Below are positions 25,165 to 33,987 of a stretch of 64,000 nucleotides of DNA, one piece after another (the first letter of the stretch is position 1; the number at the start of each line of letters is the position of its first letter). The notes beneath the pieces were generated by a model that was not told the origin of the DNA, made no database searches, and saw only the letters and a program-made list of their open reading frames with translations. The DNA comes from Clostridium kluyveri (lineage in GTDB: Bacteria > Bacillota > Clostridia > Clostridiales > Clostridiaceae), in assembly GCF_001902295.1 (NCBI RefSeq), contig NZ_CP018335.1:124001-188000 (forward strand), written 5' to 3'. The position numbers and the translations under genes were made by a program.

Positions 25165-25367
25165 TGTCAAAATTGACAACCAGGATTAGAGAGTACAGGG
25201 AAAGTAAAGGAATGAAGCAAAGTGAATTAGCTGAATTAGTTGGAGTAAGACGAGAAACAATAGTTCATCTGGAAAATGGAAGATACAATCCATCACTTAA
25301 ACTGGGAATGGATATTGCGAAAATATTCCATACGACGGTTGAAGAATTATTTAAGTTTGAAGAGTAG
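25164..25367 (+). CDS. Cro/CI-type helix-turn-helix regulator
   Basis: A 67-residue single-domain HTH protein: RIREYRESKGMKQSELAELV, then RRETIVHLENGRYNPSLKLG, ending EELFKFEE. It resembles the regulator at 22745-22942 closely around the recognition helix (TI--LE-G-YNPS). GAGGGGG precedes the ATG. It is the second gene of the coupled pair. Its operator was not identified. Confidence 0.9.
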   Translation: MSKLTTRIREYRESKGMKQSELAELVGVRRETIVHLENGRYNPSLKLGMDIAKIFHTTVEELFKFEE

Positions 25368-25466
25368 TCTTTTTATTTTGCCTGAAATATAAAATATGGT
25401 AATATTAAAGTATTATTAATAGTAGTAAAACACGATATTGGTAACTAAATGAGAGGAGTATAAAGA

Positions 25467-25817
25467 ATGTCAGGCGAATCTAATGGACACAGTAAAAGTT
25501 TCATTGTTCTAATAATATTAATTGCAGTGTATTTTATCCAAATGGGAGTAGTTAATTATAAAAAGCATCAGGTATACAATAATGTAAGAGCTTATTTGAT
25601 AGACACAGAGGGACATAAAAGCCATAATATTAAAGAAATTAAAGTAACGCATACTTATTTAGGTATTATTTTAGGACCTTCTAGCTATCCTATAAGTGTA
25701 GTTTTTACTGATGAACCAAATGCCTTATATCAGTATGCTGGTTATGATAAGATATATCAAATAGGGGTAGCTGGGAAGCCGAATGAAGGTAAAGATTTCA
25801 AATATTTTGAAAGATAA
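25467..25817 (+). CDS. Small membrane-anchored protein (DUF3139-like)
   Basis: A 116-residue protein with one N-terminal membrane helix (about residues 11-28) and an extracytoplasmic C-terminal domain (YLIDTEGHKSHNIKEIKV; YPISVVFTDEPNALYQYAGY). The plan fits DUF3139, of unknown function. GAGAGGAG lies before the ATG. It stands alone at the edge of the phage-remnant zone. The family assignment is from memory of its general pattern. Confidence 0.65.
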   Translation: MSGESNGHSKSFIVLIILIAVYFIQMGVVNYKKHQVYNNVRAYLIDTEGHKSHNIKEIKVTHTYLGIILGPSSYPISVVFTDEPNALYQYAGYDKIYQIGVAGKPNEGKDFKYFER

Positions 25818-26004
25818 TAAGTCTAGATAATATAATGGAAACTTTAGCGTGATAGATATTTATTGCGATGCTAAGAACATTTATTTTTGGGCATAATCTA
25901 TCTATATGATAACTCATAGAAAAGAAACAGTCTATATTTTTTAAAAATTTATCCATATAATTATTATTGTTGCAACAAATAAATAATTGGATTGGAGAAA
26001 GAAT

Positions 26005-26568
26005 ATGATAAAGAAGAAAATAGCAAATATCCCTTTTGGACCATTTATTACAATTTTAGCAGGGGCGATGGTTAATGGAAAACCAAACTATGCCACACTA
26101 GGTGCATATGGGGTTGTAAGTCAGAAACCTGTACTCTATATTTCATTGAAAAATTCCCACTATACGACTTCAGGCGTAGTGAAAAATGGATTCTTTAGTG
26201 TAAACATACCATCCTCTGAATCTATTGATAAGACTGATTTTTGTGGGTGTGTCTCTGGTAATAAAGAAGATAAATCGAATGTTTTTGATTCATTTTATGA
26301 TGATACAGGAAATGCGCCAATGATAAAAGAATGTCCTGTAAATTACCTTTGTAAGGTAATACAGACAATTCCTATATTTGATTTTACGATGTTTATTGGA
26401 GAAATTGTTGCAGTATATGCGAATGAAGACTGCTTGGAAAACGGAAGACCAAATGCTCTAAAAGTTAAACCAACGGTAATGATGGGTTCAGGGTACTTTG
26501 ATCTAAAGGATAGAGTTGGTTCAATATTTAAAACATATCGTACCATAAGTACTGATGATCCTAAATAA
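26005..26568 (+). CDS. Flavin-reductase-like FMN-binding protein
   Basis: A 187-residue flavoprotein of the flavin-reductase-like fold. Seen: GPFITILAGAMVNGKPNYATLGAYG near the start, KPVLYISLKNSHYTT, GFFSVNIPSSE, and MFIGEIVAVYANEDCLENG. Clostridial members bind FMN and act as NAD(P)H:flavin or metal/ferric reductases; the substrate here is unknown. GGAGA lies before the chosen ATG; an upstream in-frame ATG at 25987 has no RBS. A terminator follows. Confidence 0.85.
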   Translation: MIKKKIANIPFGPFITILAGAMVNGKPNYATLGAYGVVSQKPVLYISLKNSHYTTSGVVKNGFFSVNIPSSESIDKTDFCGCVSGNKEDKSNVFDSFYDDTGNAPMIKECPVNYLCKVIQTIPIFDFTMFIGEIVAVYANEDCLENGRPNALKVKPTVMMGSGYFDLKDRVGSIFKTYRTISTDDPK

Positions 26569-26639
26569 TAGGTATTAATATAAGGATGATACAGAATTCT
26601 ATTATTACACAATATCTTCCATAGTGAGACACAACACAT

Positions 26640-26671
26640 TCAGAGTTTTGGAGAAATCTAAGACTCTTTTT
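26640..26671 (+). terminator. Terminator-like hairpin
   Basis: Stem AGAGTTTTGG / CTAAGACTCT with G-U pairs, then TTTTT. It closely resembles the hairpin at 26921-26952, so the pair probably arose by duplication around the remnant between them. Confidence 0.6.
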
Positions 26672-26892
26672 ACTTTGCTCCACTTTTTAAAGAAGGGTAT
26701 CTATCTAATGGCAGAGGAAGCATTAATGGTGTCAAAGGAGAAAATGTAAAGATATATAGAATTGAATATGATGTGAAATATAAAAAGGGAGCAATTGTGG
26801 CCGAAGAAAGTGGAACGCACCAAAAATGGTGTACACTTATTAGAAAAGACAAAAAATCACCTTGGTTAATTGATGAAATCGGAGAAGGTTAA
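26662..26892 (+). pseudogene. C-terminal remnant of a DUF4829-like protein
   Basis: A 76-codon frame without a start reads KEGYLSNGRGSINGVKGENV, then KIYRIEYDVKYKKG, and ends CTLIRKDKKSPWLIDEIGEG before a stop. The ending is typical of clostridial secreted proteins of the DUF4829 type. The 5' part is missing and replaced by a terminator hairpin. It is decayed and not expected to be expressed. Confidence 0.5.
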
Positions 26893-26920
26893 TTTATCAT
26901 ATAATGTTTAATTTAAATTC

Positions 26921-26952
26921 AGAGCTTTAGAGAAATCCAAAGCTCTTTTTTA
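26921..26952 (+). terminator. Terminator after the DUF4829-like remnant
   Basis: Stem AGAGCTTT / AAAGCTCT with TTTTTT. The group II intron begins two bases after it. Confidence 0.7.
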
Positions 26953-26953
26953 G

Positions 26954-27100
26954 GTGCGCCCAGCTGGACGACAGCTTGACGGTGAAAGTCCGTTGTGGGG
27001 CTTGGTAGTAGCAACCATTAGCCAAAGACAAGGGTGTCCATCGTGAGGTGGAATCTGAAGGAAGTCGGAGGCAAAGTCTCGGTCTGAGGAACACAAACCA
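26954..27100 (+). mobile_element. Truncated group II intron (5' end only)
   Basis: Begins GTGCGCCCAGC, the conserved 5' end of bacterial group II introns. It continues with domain I features: ACGGTGAAAGTCCG, TAGTAGCAACC, GGAATCTGAAGGAAGTCGGA and GGTCTGAGGAACAC. About 147 bases remain. There is no reverse transcriptase gene and no domain V/VI. The insertion point directly after a terminator T-run is the habit of class C introns. The intron sequence runs into the endolysin remnant. Confidence 0.85.
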
Positions 27101-27957
27101 TGTAAATATTACAATGATAATATTGCTAAAGCTAAAGCCTTGGGACTAATAACCGGGGCTTATCATTTTGTCAGATTTACAACAAAAGAGAAGGCCATCC
27201 AGGAAGCAAACTTTTTCAAGTCTGTTGCTGCAGGTGCCAATCTTGATTTTGTAGTCCTGGATTTTGAGCAGCAGTGCAGTGGTGATATGACAGGAGCATG
27301 TCTGGCTTTTTTAGAAATAATAGCCACTATGGCATATGGCACCTGCACACTTATTTATTGTAATCCAAGTTATATAAAATCATAGTTAAACAGCAATATG
27401 GCAAAGTATACTCTATGGGTAGCCCATTATGGAGTAAGCAGTTCAAGTACTGTATTATGGCCTGATTATGCAATGTGGCAGTATACAGAAAAAAGGCAGA
27501 TACCAGGAATAGGTGGATACCTTGATTTAAACTACATGGCAGAATCATTTTATAACAGTTTTGGTACAAGACAACCAGTAGAACCTAATCCACTTATAGA
27601 GCAAATTAAAGCACTTCAATATAACTTGAATATTGATTATAAGGGTTAGTTATAGATGGAATAGCAGGTCCAGCAACTATGGCAGCATTGAAATGGATTC
27701 AGGATATTATCATAAAAAGTCACAAGTCCCACGTAGTCCTATGGCTTCAGCAGAAACTAGAACAATATGAATATTTAAAGGAAAATTCCTACACTCAAAT
27801 GTTGTATGACGAACCAACTTTTCAAGCTGTAACTAAACTCCAGAAGAATTGGGAAAGGCCGACTGATGGAGTGTTAAGATCGGAGACTTGGAATATATTT
27901 TTGATAATTATAGGCTTTTATTATGGACAAAGTACTGCTAGGAATACAAATAAATAA
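27101..27957 (+). pseudogene. GH25 endolysin (lysozyme), broken
   Basis: A phage muramidase gene that is decayed in three ways. The 5' end is missing (replaced by intron sequence). There is an in-frame TAG at 27383-27385, and one base is lost near 27643 within GGGTTAGTT. Pieces: GLITGAYHFVRFTT and DFVVLDFEQQCSGD (the catalytic barrel, with the Asp/Glu strand), then AKYTLWVAHYGVSSSS and YAMWQYTEKRQIPGIGGYLD, then in another frame DGIAGPATMAALKWIQD and a peptidoglycan-binding repeat. Together with the terminase fragment it marks a former prophage. Confidence 0.85.
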
Positions 27958-28076
27958 TTATTTCACTGGGAAACCAGGGCTTTATTTTTTTATGTAAAAT
28001 TGGAATATTGAGCGGGAATATACATATTATTGTAGAAGTACTTTTATATATAATAATTGAAAGGAGAAAGAAATAA

Positions 28077-28259
28077 ATGAAAATCATAGGAATAATTCTT
28101 ATTATTGTAGGAATTGCTGGAATAATAGTGGGTTGTGTTGTGCGCGGTAACATAGGAATAGCTGCTATAATAGGAGCTTTAGCAGGCTTAATATCAGGAA
28201 TAGGATTTATTTTGGCAGACAAAAAGATTGAATTATTATCGAATAATAAGAGTTCTTAA
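28077..28259 (+). CDS. Small two-helix membrane protein
   Basis: A 60-residue protein with two hydrophobic helices rich in Ile and Gly (KIIGIILIIVGIAGIIVG and GNIGIAAIIGALAGLISG) and a short charged tail. AAAGGAG lies before the ATG and a terminator follows. Glycine-zipper-like spacing suggests helix packing. No family was recognised and the function is unknown. Confidence 0.65.
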   Translation: MKIIGIILIIVGIAGIIVGCVVRGNIGIAAIIGALAGLISGIGFILADKKIELLSNNKSS

Positions 28260-28313
28260 TTTATTCTATACTGGTAGAAAGAGATCAAATATATAATTAC
28301 TCCTAAAAGAGAT

Positions 28314-28345
28314 AAAAGCTCTGGTGTATACCAGGGCTTTTATTG
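28314..28345 (+). terminator. Terminator after the small membrane protein
   Basis: Stem AAAAGCTCTGGT / ACCAGGGCTTTT with a five-base loop. Confidence 0.75.
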
Positions 28346-28535
28346 AGGTAATACATAATGAGTAAAATATAAAAATATTCTTATGATATTAACCATTATA
28401 TCCAATTCACTACATTTAAAACAAAAGAGGGCTTTATGTTCAAAACCTATTTACATATATTGTAAAATAGTATATCATATACTTATGAGGTCAACATTCC
28501 TGAGTTTATTATTATTTACAACCAATATATTCTCC
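28346..28535. other. Intergenic stretch without a supported gene
   Basis: An open frame from 28383 runs through it but has no RBS and no recognisable protein features. Nothing else seen. Confidence 0.3.
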
Positions 28536-28573
28536 AAGCCTACCAGAAAAATCTCTGGTAGGCTTTACTTTTA
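28536..28573 (+). terminator. Orphan terminator hairpin
   Basis: Perfect stem AAGCCTACCAGA / TCTGGTAGGCTT with a five- to six-base loop and TTTACTTTT. No gene ends just before it, so it may mark a lost gene. Confidence 0.65.
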
Positions 28574-28647
28574 TACCTAAATATGGACGAACTGTTACTA
28601 TATTGTTACAATCAAATAAAATGTACATAAATGGGGAGGGAATTATA

Positions 28648-28860
28648 GTGGAAAATAAAAATTTAGTAAAATGTAAAGCTTGTGGTGCAGATATTGCAAA
28701 GAGTGCTAAAAAGTGTCTACATTGTGGAGAAGACCAGAGAAATTTTTTTATGCGACATAAGGTATTATCTATAATAATTATTTTAATAGTATTGGCTGGT
28801 ATTGGTTCTGCATTGAATAATGGGGATGATAAAACCACTACTACAAATTTTACAAGATAG
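28648..28860 (+). CDS. Zinc-ribbon membrane protein, probably shortened
   Basis: A 70-residue protein: a zinc ribbon (CKACGADIAKSAKKCLHCGE), then a membrane helix (VLSIIIILIVLAGIGSAL), then a short Thr-rich tail. GGGGAGG precedes a GTG start. After the TAG stop the same frame stays protein-like for 17 codons (DTANTKTSTSTLSGKDF), as if the tail had continued. A Gln codon turned to stop would explain this. Relatives use the ribbon in the cytoplasm and carry an outside domain that is missing here. Confidence 0.65.
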   Translation: MENKNLVKCKACGADIAKSAKKCLHCGEDQRNFFMRHKVLSIIIILIVLAGIGSALNNGDDKTTTTNFTR

Positions 28861-29068
28861 GATACTGCCAACACAAAAACTTCTACTTCAACTTTAAGCG
28901 GCAAAGATTTCTGAATGATCCCAGCTTTTTTTCTTGAACTGGTATTCTAAATAGCCATAGGTGCTGATGGTCGTCCGAATTGTTGGAATTATTGTCTACT
29001 CTTAATATCCAGTTTTCTATAAAATGTGCCTCCTTTCTGAAATGTAGGATCTATCATACAATTTCTCA

Positions 29069-29413
29069 TTACTTGATAAAGGTCAGCAGTATCTTAAACC
29101 GTTCTCTTGCTGCCAAGGCATGTGGAACATTGGCCGGCATGACCACAGATTCTCCTTTTTTAACGGTGAGGGTTTTCTCACCGATAGTGATCTCTGCAGC
29201 GCCATCCAAGATCTGTAACAGAGCGTCCCCTGGAGCGCTGTGAGCATTAATCGCTTCCCCCTGCCCTTGGTCTATAGCAAGCAATATAATGTTGATGTTG
29301 GGCAATTGAGCAATTGGTAAGCTAACCAACTTTCCCCTTTGATACTCCACCAAACTTTCCAGGTTCACGTTCTCCTCATTGGGAATATTCATGATAAACT
29401 GGTTTTTCTCCAA
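29069..29413 (-). CDS. Small cupin-domain protein
   Basis: A 114-residue single-domain cupin. The metal-binding motifs are NAHSAPGDALLQILDGAAEI (with only one clear His) and VVMPANVPHAL. The start is TTG with AAAGGA ten bases before it. Base composition is clearly GC-richer than the flanks. It lies downstream of the HAD and Rph-like genes on the same strand and may travel with them. The ligand is unknown. It could be an enzyme or a small sensor. Confidence 0.8.
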   Translation of the reverse strand: MEKNQFIMNIPNEENVNLESLVEYQRGKLVSLPIAQLPNINIILLAIDQGQGEAINAHSAPGDALLQILDGAAEITIGEKTLTVKKGESVVMPANVPHALAARERFKILLTFIK

Positions 29414-29466
29414 ATTAGCTCAGTCCTTTCTTGTGTTTTAAAATATTAAGCCCCGCATGCCAGTTT

Positions 29467-30153
29467 CTAAGTGGGGTCTCCTGCTGTTCGCTGAAGCGCG
29501 GCCGGGTATTCTACTACTTTTTTGTAAACGTCATCCCAAGTTTTACAGGGAATAATGTTCAGAGTACTTTTGGGGTAATCCGTTTGACCATACAGAAAAA
29601 TGGTTCCCTTATAACTGCTTGGTAGATAGTTAAAAATATCAAGGGTATTGTCAATCGAACTGATGACATGAGGATAGAGATAAGCTAACGTATCTGCTTT
29701 CCATTTCATTCCTTCCTCAAGCTTTAAATTGTTAGGCCTGGTTATTACCGGTACATCGGGAAAGCCATGTTTCTTCAACCATCTCTTTGTAGAACCTCTG
29801 ATTGACGTCTGTCTTAAAGTGAGGTAACCTACTACAGGGATAACATGATCTATTTTTTCAACCGCTTTATCAGAACCTTTAATGATCGGATACTCTTCCG
29901 TCATTTCTTCCGATTCCAGGGCTTGCAGCCCCCACTTTCGAATTTCTTCAACATTCCAAAAGGGAACATCATGAGCAATCATTCTTGCACATAGTTCTTC
30001 TACAGATAGATCTTCAGGATTTCCATAGCGCTTTGCAAGTTCGCCGGCCATGTAATAGACTGTCCATGAAAGTGTCTCATCAAGGTCTATTACTAATCCT
30101 TGCGTTCCACTATCCTCCAGTTGTTTCTTGAAAGCAATTGTGTCAGCGTTCAT
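29467..30153 (-). CDS. HAD-like hydrolase of unknown substrate
   Basis: A 228-residue protein with the HAD nucleophile motif GLVIDLDETLSW (DxDET) near residue 20, a Thr/Ser motif candidate in RQTSIRGSTKRWL, Lys in NNLKLEEGMKWK, and a final acidic region around SSIDNTLD. It reads like a phosphatase of the HAD superfamily with a helical cap. It lies 56 bases after the Rph-like gene, in the same direction and with the same GC-rich composition, so it may be part of that cassette. Function unknown. Confidence 0.7.
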   Translation of the reverse strand: MNADTIAFKKQLEDSGTQGLVIDLDETLSWTVYYMAGELAKRYGNPEDLSVEELCARMIAHDVPFWNVEEIRKWGLQALESEEMTEEYPIIKGSDKAVEKIDHVIPVVGYLTLRQTSIRGSTKRWLKKHGFPDVPVITRPNNLKLEEGMKWKADTLAYLYPHVISSIDNTLDIFNYLPSSYKGTIFLYGQTDYPKSTLNIIPCKTWDDVYKKVVEYPAALQRTAGDPT

Positions 30154-30209
30154 TTGTTACATCCTTTCTTCCGAGATTTTCGGACTCTAATAAATATCGT
30201 CTCAGCCCT

Positions 30210-32831
30210 TTACAGGATTTCCACATACCCTTTCGTTCCATTTACCCGAATTTTTTGTCCGTCTTTAATGAGCCTGGTAGCGTTTTCCACGCCTACAACC
30301 GCAGGCAGGCCGTATTCTCTGGCAACCACAGAACCATGGGTCATCATGCCGCCCACTTCCGCCACTAATCCGCTAATGGACACGAAAACCGGCGTCCAGC
30401 TTGGGTCTGTGAATCTTGTCACTAAAATGTCGCTTTTTGATAGTTCGGCGTCCTCTAGCCGGAGAATAACACGAGCGCGGCCTTCCACAACCCCCGACGA
30501 CGCGGGTATTCCAATGAGCGCCCCTTTTGGTGCCTTTCCCGAGTCGTATTCGCCTGGGATTATCTCGCCTTCGGAAGTCATCAGCCTCGGTGGCGTCAGT
30601 TTTTCGTAAACTTCGAACTCATCTTCTTGCTTCAATATTTTGTTATAATCAAATTTCTTCGTCCGGGCGGCCTCCCGCAGTTCCTCAAAAGACAGATAAT
30701 AAATATCCTCTCTCTTGCGGAAAACCCCGCATTGAACCAACTTTTCGGCCTCCCGCAGGAGGGCCTGTTTGACTATCCAATAGCGACAAACCATGACGTA
30801 CTTGGGATACTCCCGATAGCCGATGAAGTTGCGTATGCGGCTGATCATTTTCTCCGCTTTTTTCGCTTTGCCCTTCGAAAGGCGGCTTAGAATTTCCCGC
30901 CGCTTTTCCTCGGCTTCTTTCAGTCCCCGTTCAAATATCTCTTTATGTGCGCCTGGTGTGAAGTTTTCGATATTGCTCAGAATCATCGGGGCGAGCGCGG
31001 ACGGCTCCTCTATCCAGCGCGGCTTTGTGATGTCTATCTCACCGGAGCAGCGTACGCCGTATTTTGCTAAAAATTCCCGCATAGCTTTGCTTACGGCCTC
31101 GCCGCCCTCCAATTTGCCAAGATCATTAAAAAACACGTCCGCCCCCTCAGGTTTAACTGTTTTTAGGTATTCCGCTACCGCCGGGTACTGTCTCACCACA
31201 TCTGAAACATCCAGCAGTTCAAGCCCCATCTCACCCGCTACATTGTTCGGCGCGGACTGTGTCAGTGTGTCCGCAGCACCTTTCTCGCCGAGCCATTTCT
31301 CCACGTTTTTGTTGACCCAGTTCACCGCGAGGGTCCCAGTCCAGACAGAACCCAAACCCTGAGGGTCGCCGATTGCCTTAATAAGCTGTTTTAATTCCAT
31401 ATCAACTGCGGCAAAAAGCTCATCGCCGGAAAGTGCGGCGAACTTTTTCTCAAGCTCCTTTATAGCTGCCTCATTTTTCCTCATCAAAGCGGGGACTACG
31501 CCCACGTCGCCCGACCGGTAGATTTTTATGAACTGCGTGACCAATGCCCACGAAAAATACCCCGACCCCATGCTAAGAAACCGCTTGCCGCGTGAAAGCG
31601 ATTTTATGAACTCTTTCCGCTTCGTTAAGTTTTTTAGCGCGCTATCGATCAGCGGGTCGACTTTCCCCATTGCCGCGACCGCAAGCGTCCGCCCGAAAGT
31701 TGACGCCATATCGTGAGAGAGATCCATGAAAAGCCTGCCTCCCGCTTGGATCATCAACGTTTCGTCGCCCCCGCTGTACTGGAAGCAGGAAAGCCCCAGC
31801 GGCTTCATCGCGTCTGTCATCATCTGCTGGTGCCCAAACGACATATACACGTGGTTTTTTCCATCCCGCACGTCTGGTATGGGGTATAAGGTAGTGATGG
31901 GACGGCTCTGGACGATAAAGAATTTATTTTCATATAGGCACCATTCGATATCCTGCGGACGGCCAAAATAGGCTTCAATCCGTCTGCCTGTTTTCTCAAG
32001 CTCCAAAATCTGCTCGTCTGTCAGCGTCTGCCTGTTCTGACGGTCGGACTGTATTTTTTTCTCCTCCGTTCCACCTTCTTTTAAGGCATAGATCGCCAGC
32101 TCTTTTGTGGATATCTTCTTATCAATGATCCTGCCGTCACGCACCTTATAGTTGTCCGCGTTTACTAGGCCGGAGACCAGAGCTTCACCGAGCCCAAAGC
32201 TTGCATCGATGGAGAGTACCTTCCTGTTAGCATTGACAGGATCGGCTGTAAACATAATTCCTGCCTCCTCCGGGAAAACCATCTTCTGGATAACCACAGA
32301 CAGATGGACCTTACGGTGATTGAAGCTGTTTTGGATGCGGTAGGTCACGGCACGGTCAGTAAACAGCGATGCCCAGCACCTGCTGATGTGTCTGAGGATT
32401 GCTTCCTTTCCTATGATGTTCAGATACGTATCCTGTTGTCCCGCAAAGGAGGCTGTCGGCAGATCCTCTGCCGTAGCGCTGGAACGTACGGCATAGGCAT
32501 TTTTTTCACCAAGTTGGGCAAGATGACGGGTAATCTCATTATCGATGCCTTTCGGAAGAGTTATTCCTTCGATGACCTTGCGGATTTTTGCGCTGATTTC
32601 ACCAATGCCTTCTCTGTTGTCTGCTTTTATAGGGGACAATTGATTCAGCAGTGAATTAAACTCCTCGCTATTCCTAATAATTTCTTTATATGCTTCGGTA
32701 GTAACACAAAAGCCCTCCGGCACTTGTATCCCCTCAATCCTGGATAGTTCCCCCAGGTTGGCGCCTTTGCCCCCGACCATCGCAAGCTTGGTTTTATCGA
32801 TTTCACAAAAACCAAGTACATATGAGTTCAT
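30210..32831 (-). CDS. rph: Rifamycin phosphotransferase homologue (PEP-synthase-like)
   Basis: An 873-residue enzyme of the pyruvate,phosphate dikinase superfamily. An ATP-grasp domain comes first (VGGKGANLGELS; AVRSSATAEDLPTASFAGQQDT; VQSRPITTL at its end, about residue 310). A rifamycin-binding-like middle domain follows (HQQMMTDAMKPLGL; SAPNNVAGEMGLELLD; GYREYPKY). The swivelling phosphohistidine domain is last (GGMMTHGSVVAREYGLPAVVG, with the catalytic His). The length and these middle-domain motifs fit Rph, which inactivates rifampicin with ATP, better than PpsA (about 790 residues). Activity on rifamycins is not proven by sequence. GGAGA precedes the ATG. The gene is GC-rich and follows a TetR regulator. 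Confidence 0.85.
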   Translation of the reverse strand: MNSYVLGFCEIDKTKLAMVGGKGANLGELSRIEGIQVPEGFCVTTEAYKEIIRNSEEFNSLLNQLSPIKADNREGIGEISAKIRKVIEGITLPKGIDNEITRHLAQLGEKNAYAVRSSATAEDLPTASFAGQQDTYLNIIGKEAILRHISRCWASLFTDRAVTYRIQNSFNHRKVHLSVVIQKMVFPEEAGIMFTADPVNANRKVLSIDASFGLGEALVSGLVNADNYKVRDGRIIDKKISTKELAIYALKEGGTEEKKIQSDRQNRQTLTDEQILELEKTGRRIEAYFGRPQDIEWCLYENKFFIVQSRPITTLYPIPDVRDGKNHVYMSFGHQQMMTDAMKPLGLSCFQYSGGDETLMIQAGGRLFMDLSHDMASTFGRTLAVAAMGKVDPLIDSALKNLTKRKEFIKSLSRGKRFLSMGSGYFSWALVTQFIKIYRSGDVGVVPALMRKNEAAIKELEKKFAALSGDELFAAVDMELKQLIKAIGDPQGLGSVWTGTLAVNWVNKNVEKWLGEKGAADTLTQSAPNNVAGEMGLELLDVSDVVRQYPAVAEYLKTVKPEGADVFFNDLGKLEGGEAVSKAMREFLAKYGVRCSGEIDITKPRWIEEPSALAPMILSNIENFTPGAHKEIFERGLKEAEEKRREILSRLSKGKAKKAEKMISRIRNFIGYREYPKYVMVCRYWIVKQALLREAEKLVQCGVFRKREDIYYLSFEELREAARTKKFDYNKILKQEDEFEVYEKLTPPRLMTSEGEIIPGEYDSGKAPKGALIGIPASSGVVEGRARVILRLEDAELSKSDILVTRFTDPSWTPVFVSISGLVAEVGGMMTHGSVVAREYGLPAVVGVENATRLIKDGQKIRVNGTKGYVEIL

Positions 32832-32904
32832 ACATATTCTCCTTTCTTTTTGCGTTTTTATTTCTCATTAATGAGAAGTATTTTTGAGTAAATCAGACTA
32901 TACG

Positions 32905-33525
32905 TTATAAATATTTTTCTTTATAAAAATTTTTTTTAAATAGGTTTATACATTCATCAATTTCTTCGCATAGAGCATCAAGATCAATCCTTGCTTTAGT
33001 TGGCATTTTACTTAAATACCCATCGACAAGCTTATTGAGTATTTTCATAACAAGCTTTGGATCAATGTCATCTTTAAATTTTGAAATGTCAGTGCCTTCA
33101 AAAGCAATTTTGCTTCTCAAACTTTCACTTTCACTATTTGCAAGAATAGCTTTTATGTTCGCTTTAACTTCATCATCATTTTCAAAATACACACTGTCTA
33201 AGAAAGAAAGGATGGCAGGATGTTTTTTCATAACTGAAATTTCAATGCTAGCTGCAAGCTTAATTCTGTCAAAAAAATCAGTAACGGCATTATCAAACTT
33301 TTCATAGAGTTCATTCAGGATAATACGAGTGCATAAATCAATTAGGTATAAATACAAAGCCTTTTTTGTGCTAAAGTAATGAAATACCAATGCTTTTGAA
33401 ATCCCTGCTACAGCAGCGATATCGCTTATAGATGCTTTTTTGTAACCGTTAGTTCCAAAGCATGTAAGAGCGGCATCAATAATTATATTTTGCTTTTCTA
33501 TGGGTAAACTTAAAAATTTCTCCAA
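32905..33525 (-). CDS. TetR-family regulator of the rph cassette
   Basis: A 206-residue regulator. HTH: IIIDAALTCFGTNGYKKASI and SDIAAVAGISKALVFHYFSTKKALY. A long helical ligand domain follows. The start is the TTG at 33525, five bases after GAGGTGA. The open frame extends further upstream, but there it crosses two operator palindromes, so that part is not coding. It lies upstream of the Rph-like gene on the same strand, with 73 bases between, and probably represses itself and that gene. Confidence 0.88.
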   Translation of the reverse strand: MEKFLSLPIEKQNIIIDAALTCFGTNGYKKASISDIAAVAGISKALVFHYFSTKKALYLYLIDLCTRIILNELYEKFDNAVTDFFDRIKLAASIEISVMKKHPAILSFLDSVYFENDDEVKANIKAILANSESESLRSKIAFEGTDISKFKDDIDPKLVMKILNKLVDGYLSKMPTKARIDLDALCEEIDECINLFKKNFYKEKYL

Positions 33526-33547
33526 AAGACTCACCTCGTAAATGTTA

Positions 33548-33597
33548 TTAACCGAAACGGTTAATAACATAATAACACAATTAACCGTTTCGGTCAA
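33548..33597 (-). promoter_or_regulatory. Twin palindromic operator of the TetR gene
   Basis: TTAACCGAAACGGTTAA (33548-33564) and TTAACCGTTTCGGTCAA (33581-33597) are two inverted repeats with 7-base arms and 3-base centres, 33 bases apart. They lie 23-72 bases upstream of the TTG start. Confidence 0.8.
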
Positions 33598-33719
33598 TAA
33601 TATTAAAAACTTTAACACCTACTATAAGTAGTGTTTTATATGATGGTTGTTTTAAATTAATTGCAAAAAGGACATAATATCCATTTGCTTTCTTCCATAT
33701 GATACCTCCGCTATCATTT

Positions 33720-33987
33720 TCACAACTCATACTTTCTAAAAACAAAGAGGCCTAATATGGTGGCCATCAGCATAGTAGCAACTGAATTGATTACAATTAA
33801 AATTCTGGATTAATCCCGTAAGGATACGGATAAGGGTTGTTTTTCCAGAACTGTTTTTCCCAACCAGCCCATAAATATCACTATATTCTACATATATAGA
33901 AACATCTTCTAAAATAGTACTTGCCTCATACCGCATTTTGATGTTTTTTGTTGTTAAAATGTGATTATTCAATTTACAATCCTTCAA
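33720..33987 (-). pseudogene. ABC transporter relic: ATPase start fused to permease end
   Basis: The first about 60 codons encode an ABC ATPase N-terminus (ILTTKNIKMRYEASTILEDV; Walker A GLVGKNSSGKTTLIRILTG). The frame then turns to nonsense. From about 33808 to 33720 another frame reads INSVATMLMATILGLFVFRKYEL, the end of an ABC permease. A single deletion removing the rest of both genes accounts for this. It follows the sigma/anti-sigma pair, which may once have controlled this transporter. Confidence 0.75.

Noticed and set aside
28383..28580. 65-codon plus-strand frame
   Set aside because: No RBS, runs through a terminator hairpin, and reads unlike a protein.
30823..31362. 179-codon and other long plus-strand frames opposite the rph gene
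   Set aside because: They arise from GC-rich codons of the true gene on the other strand; no RBS or recognisable domain.
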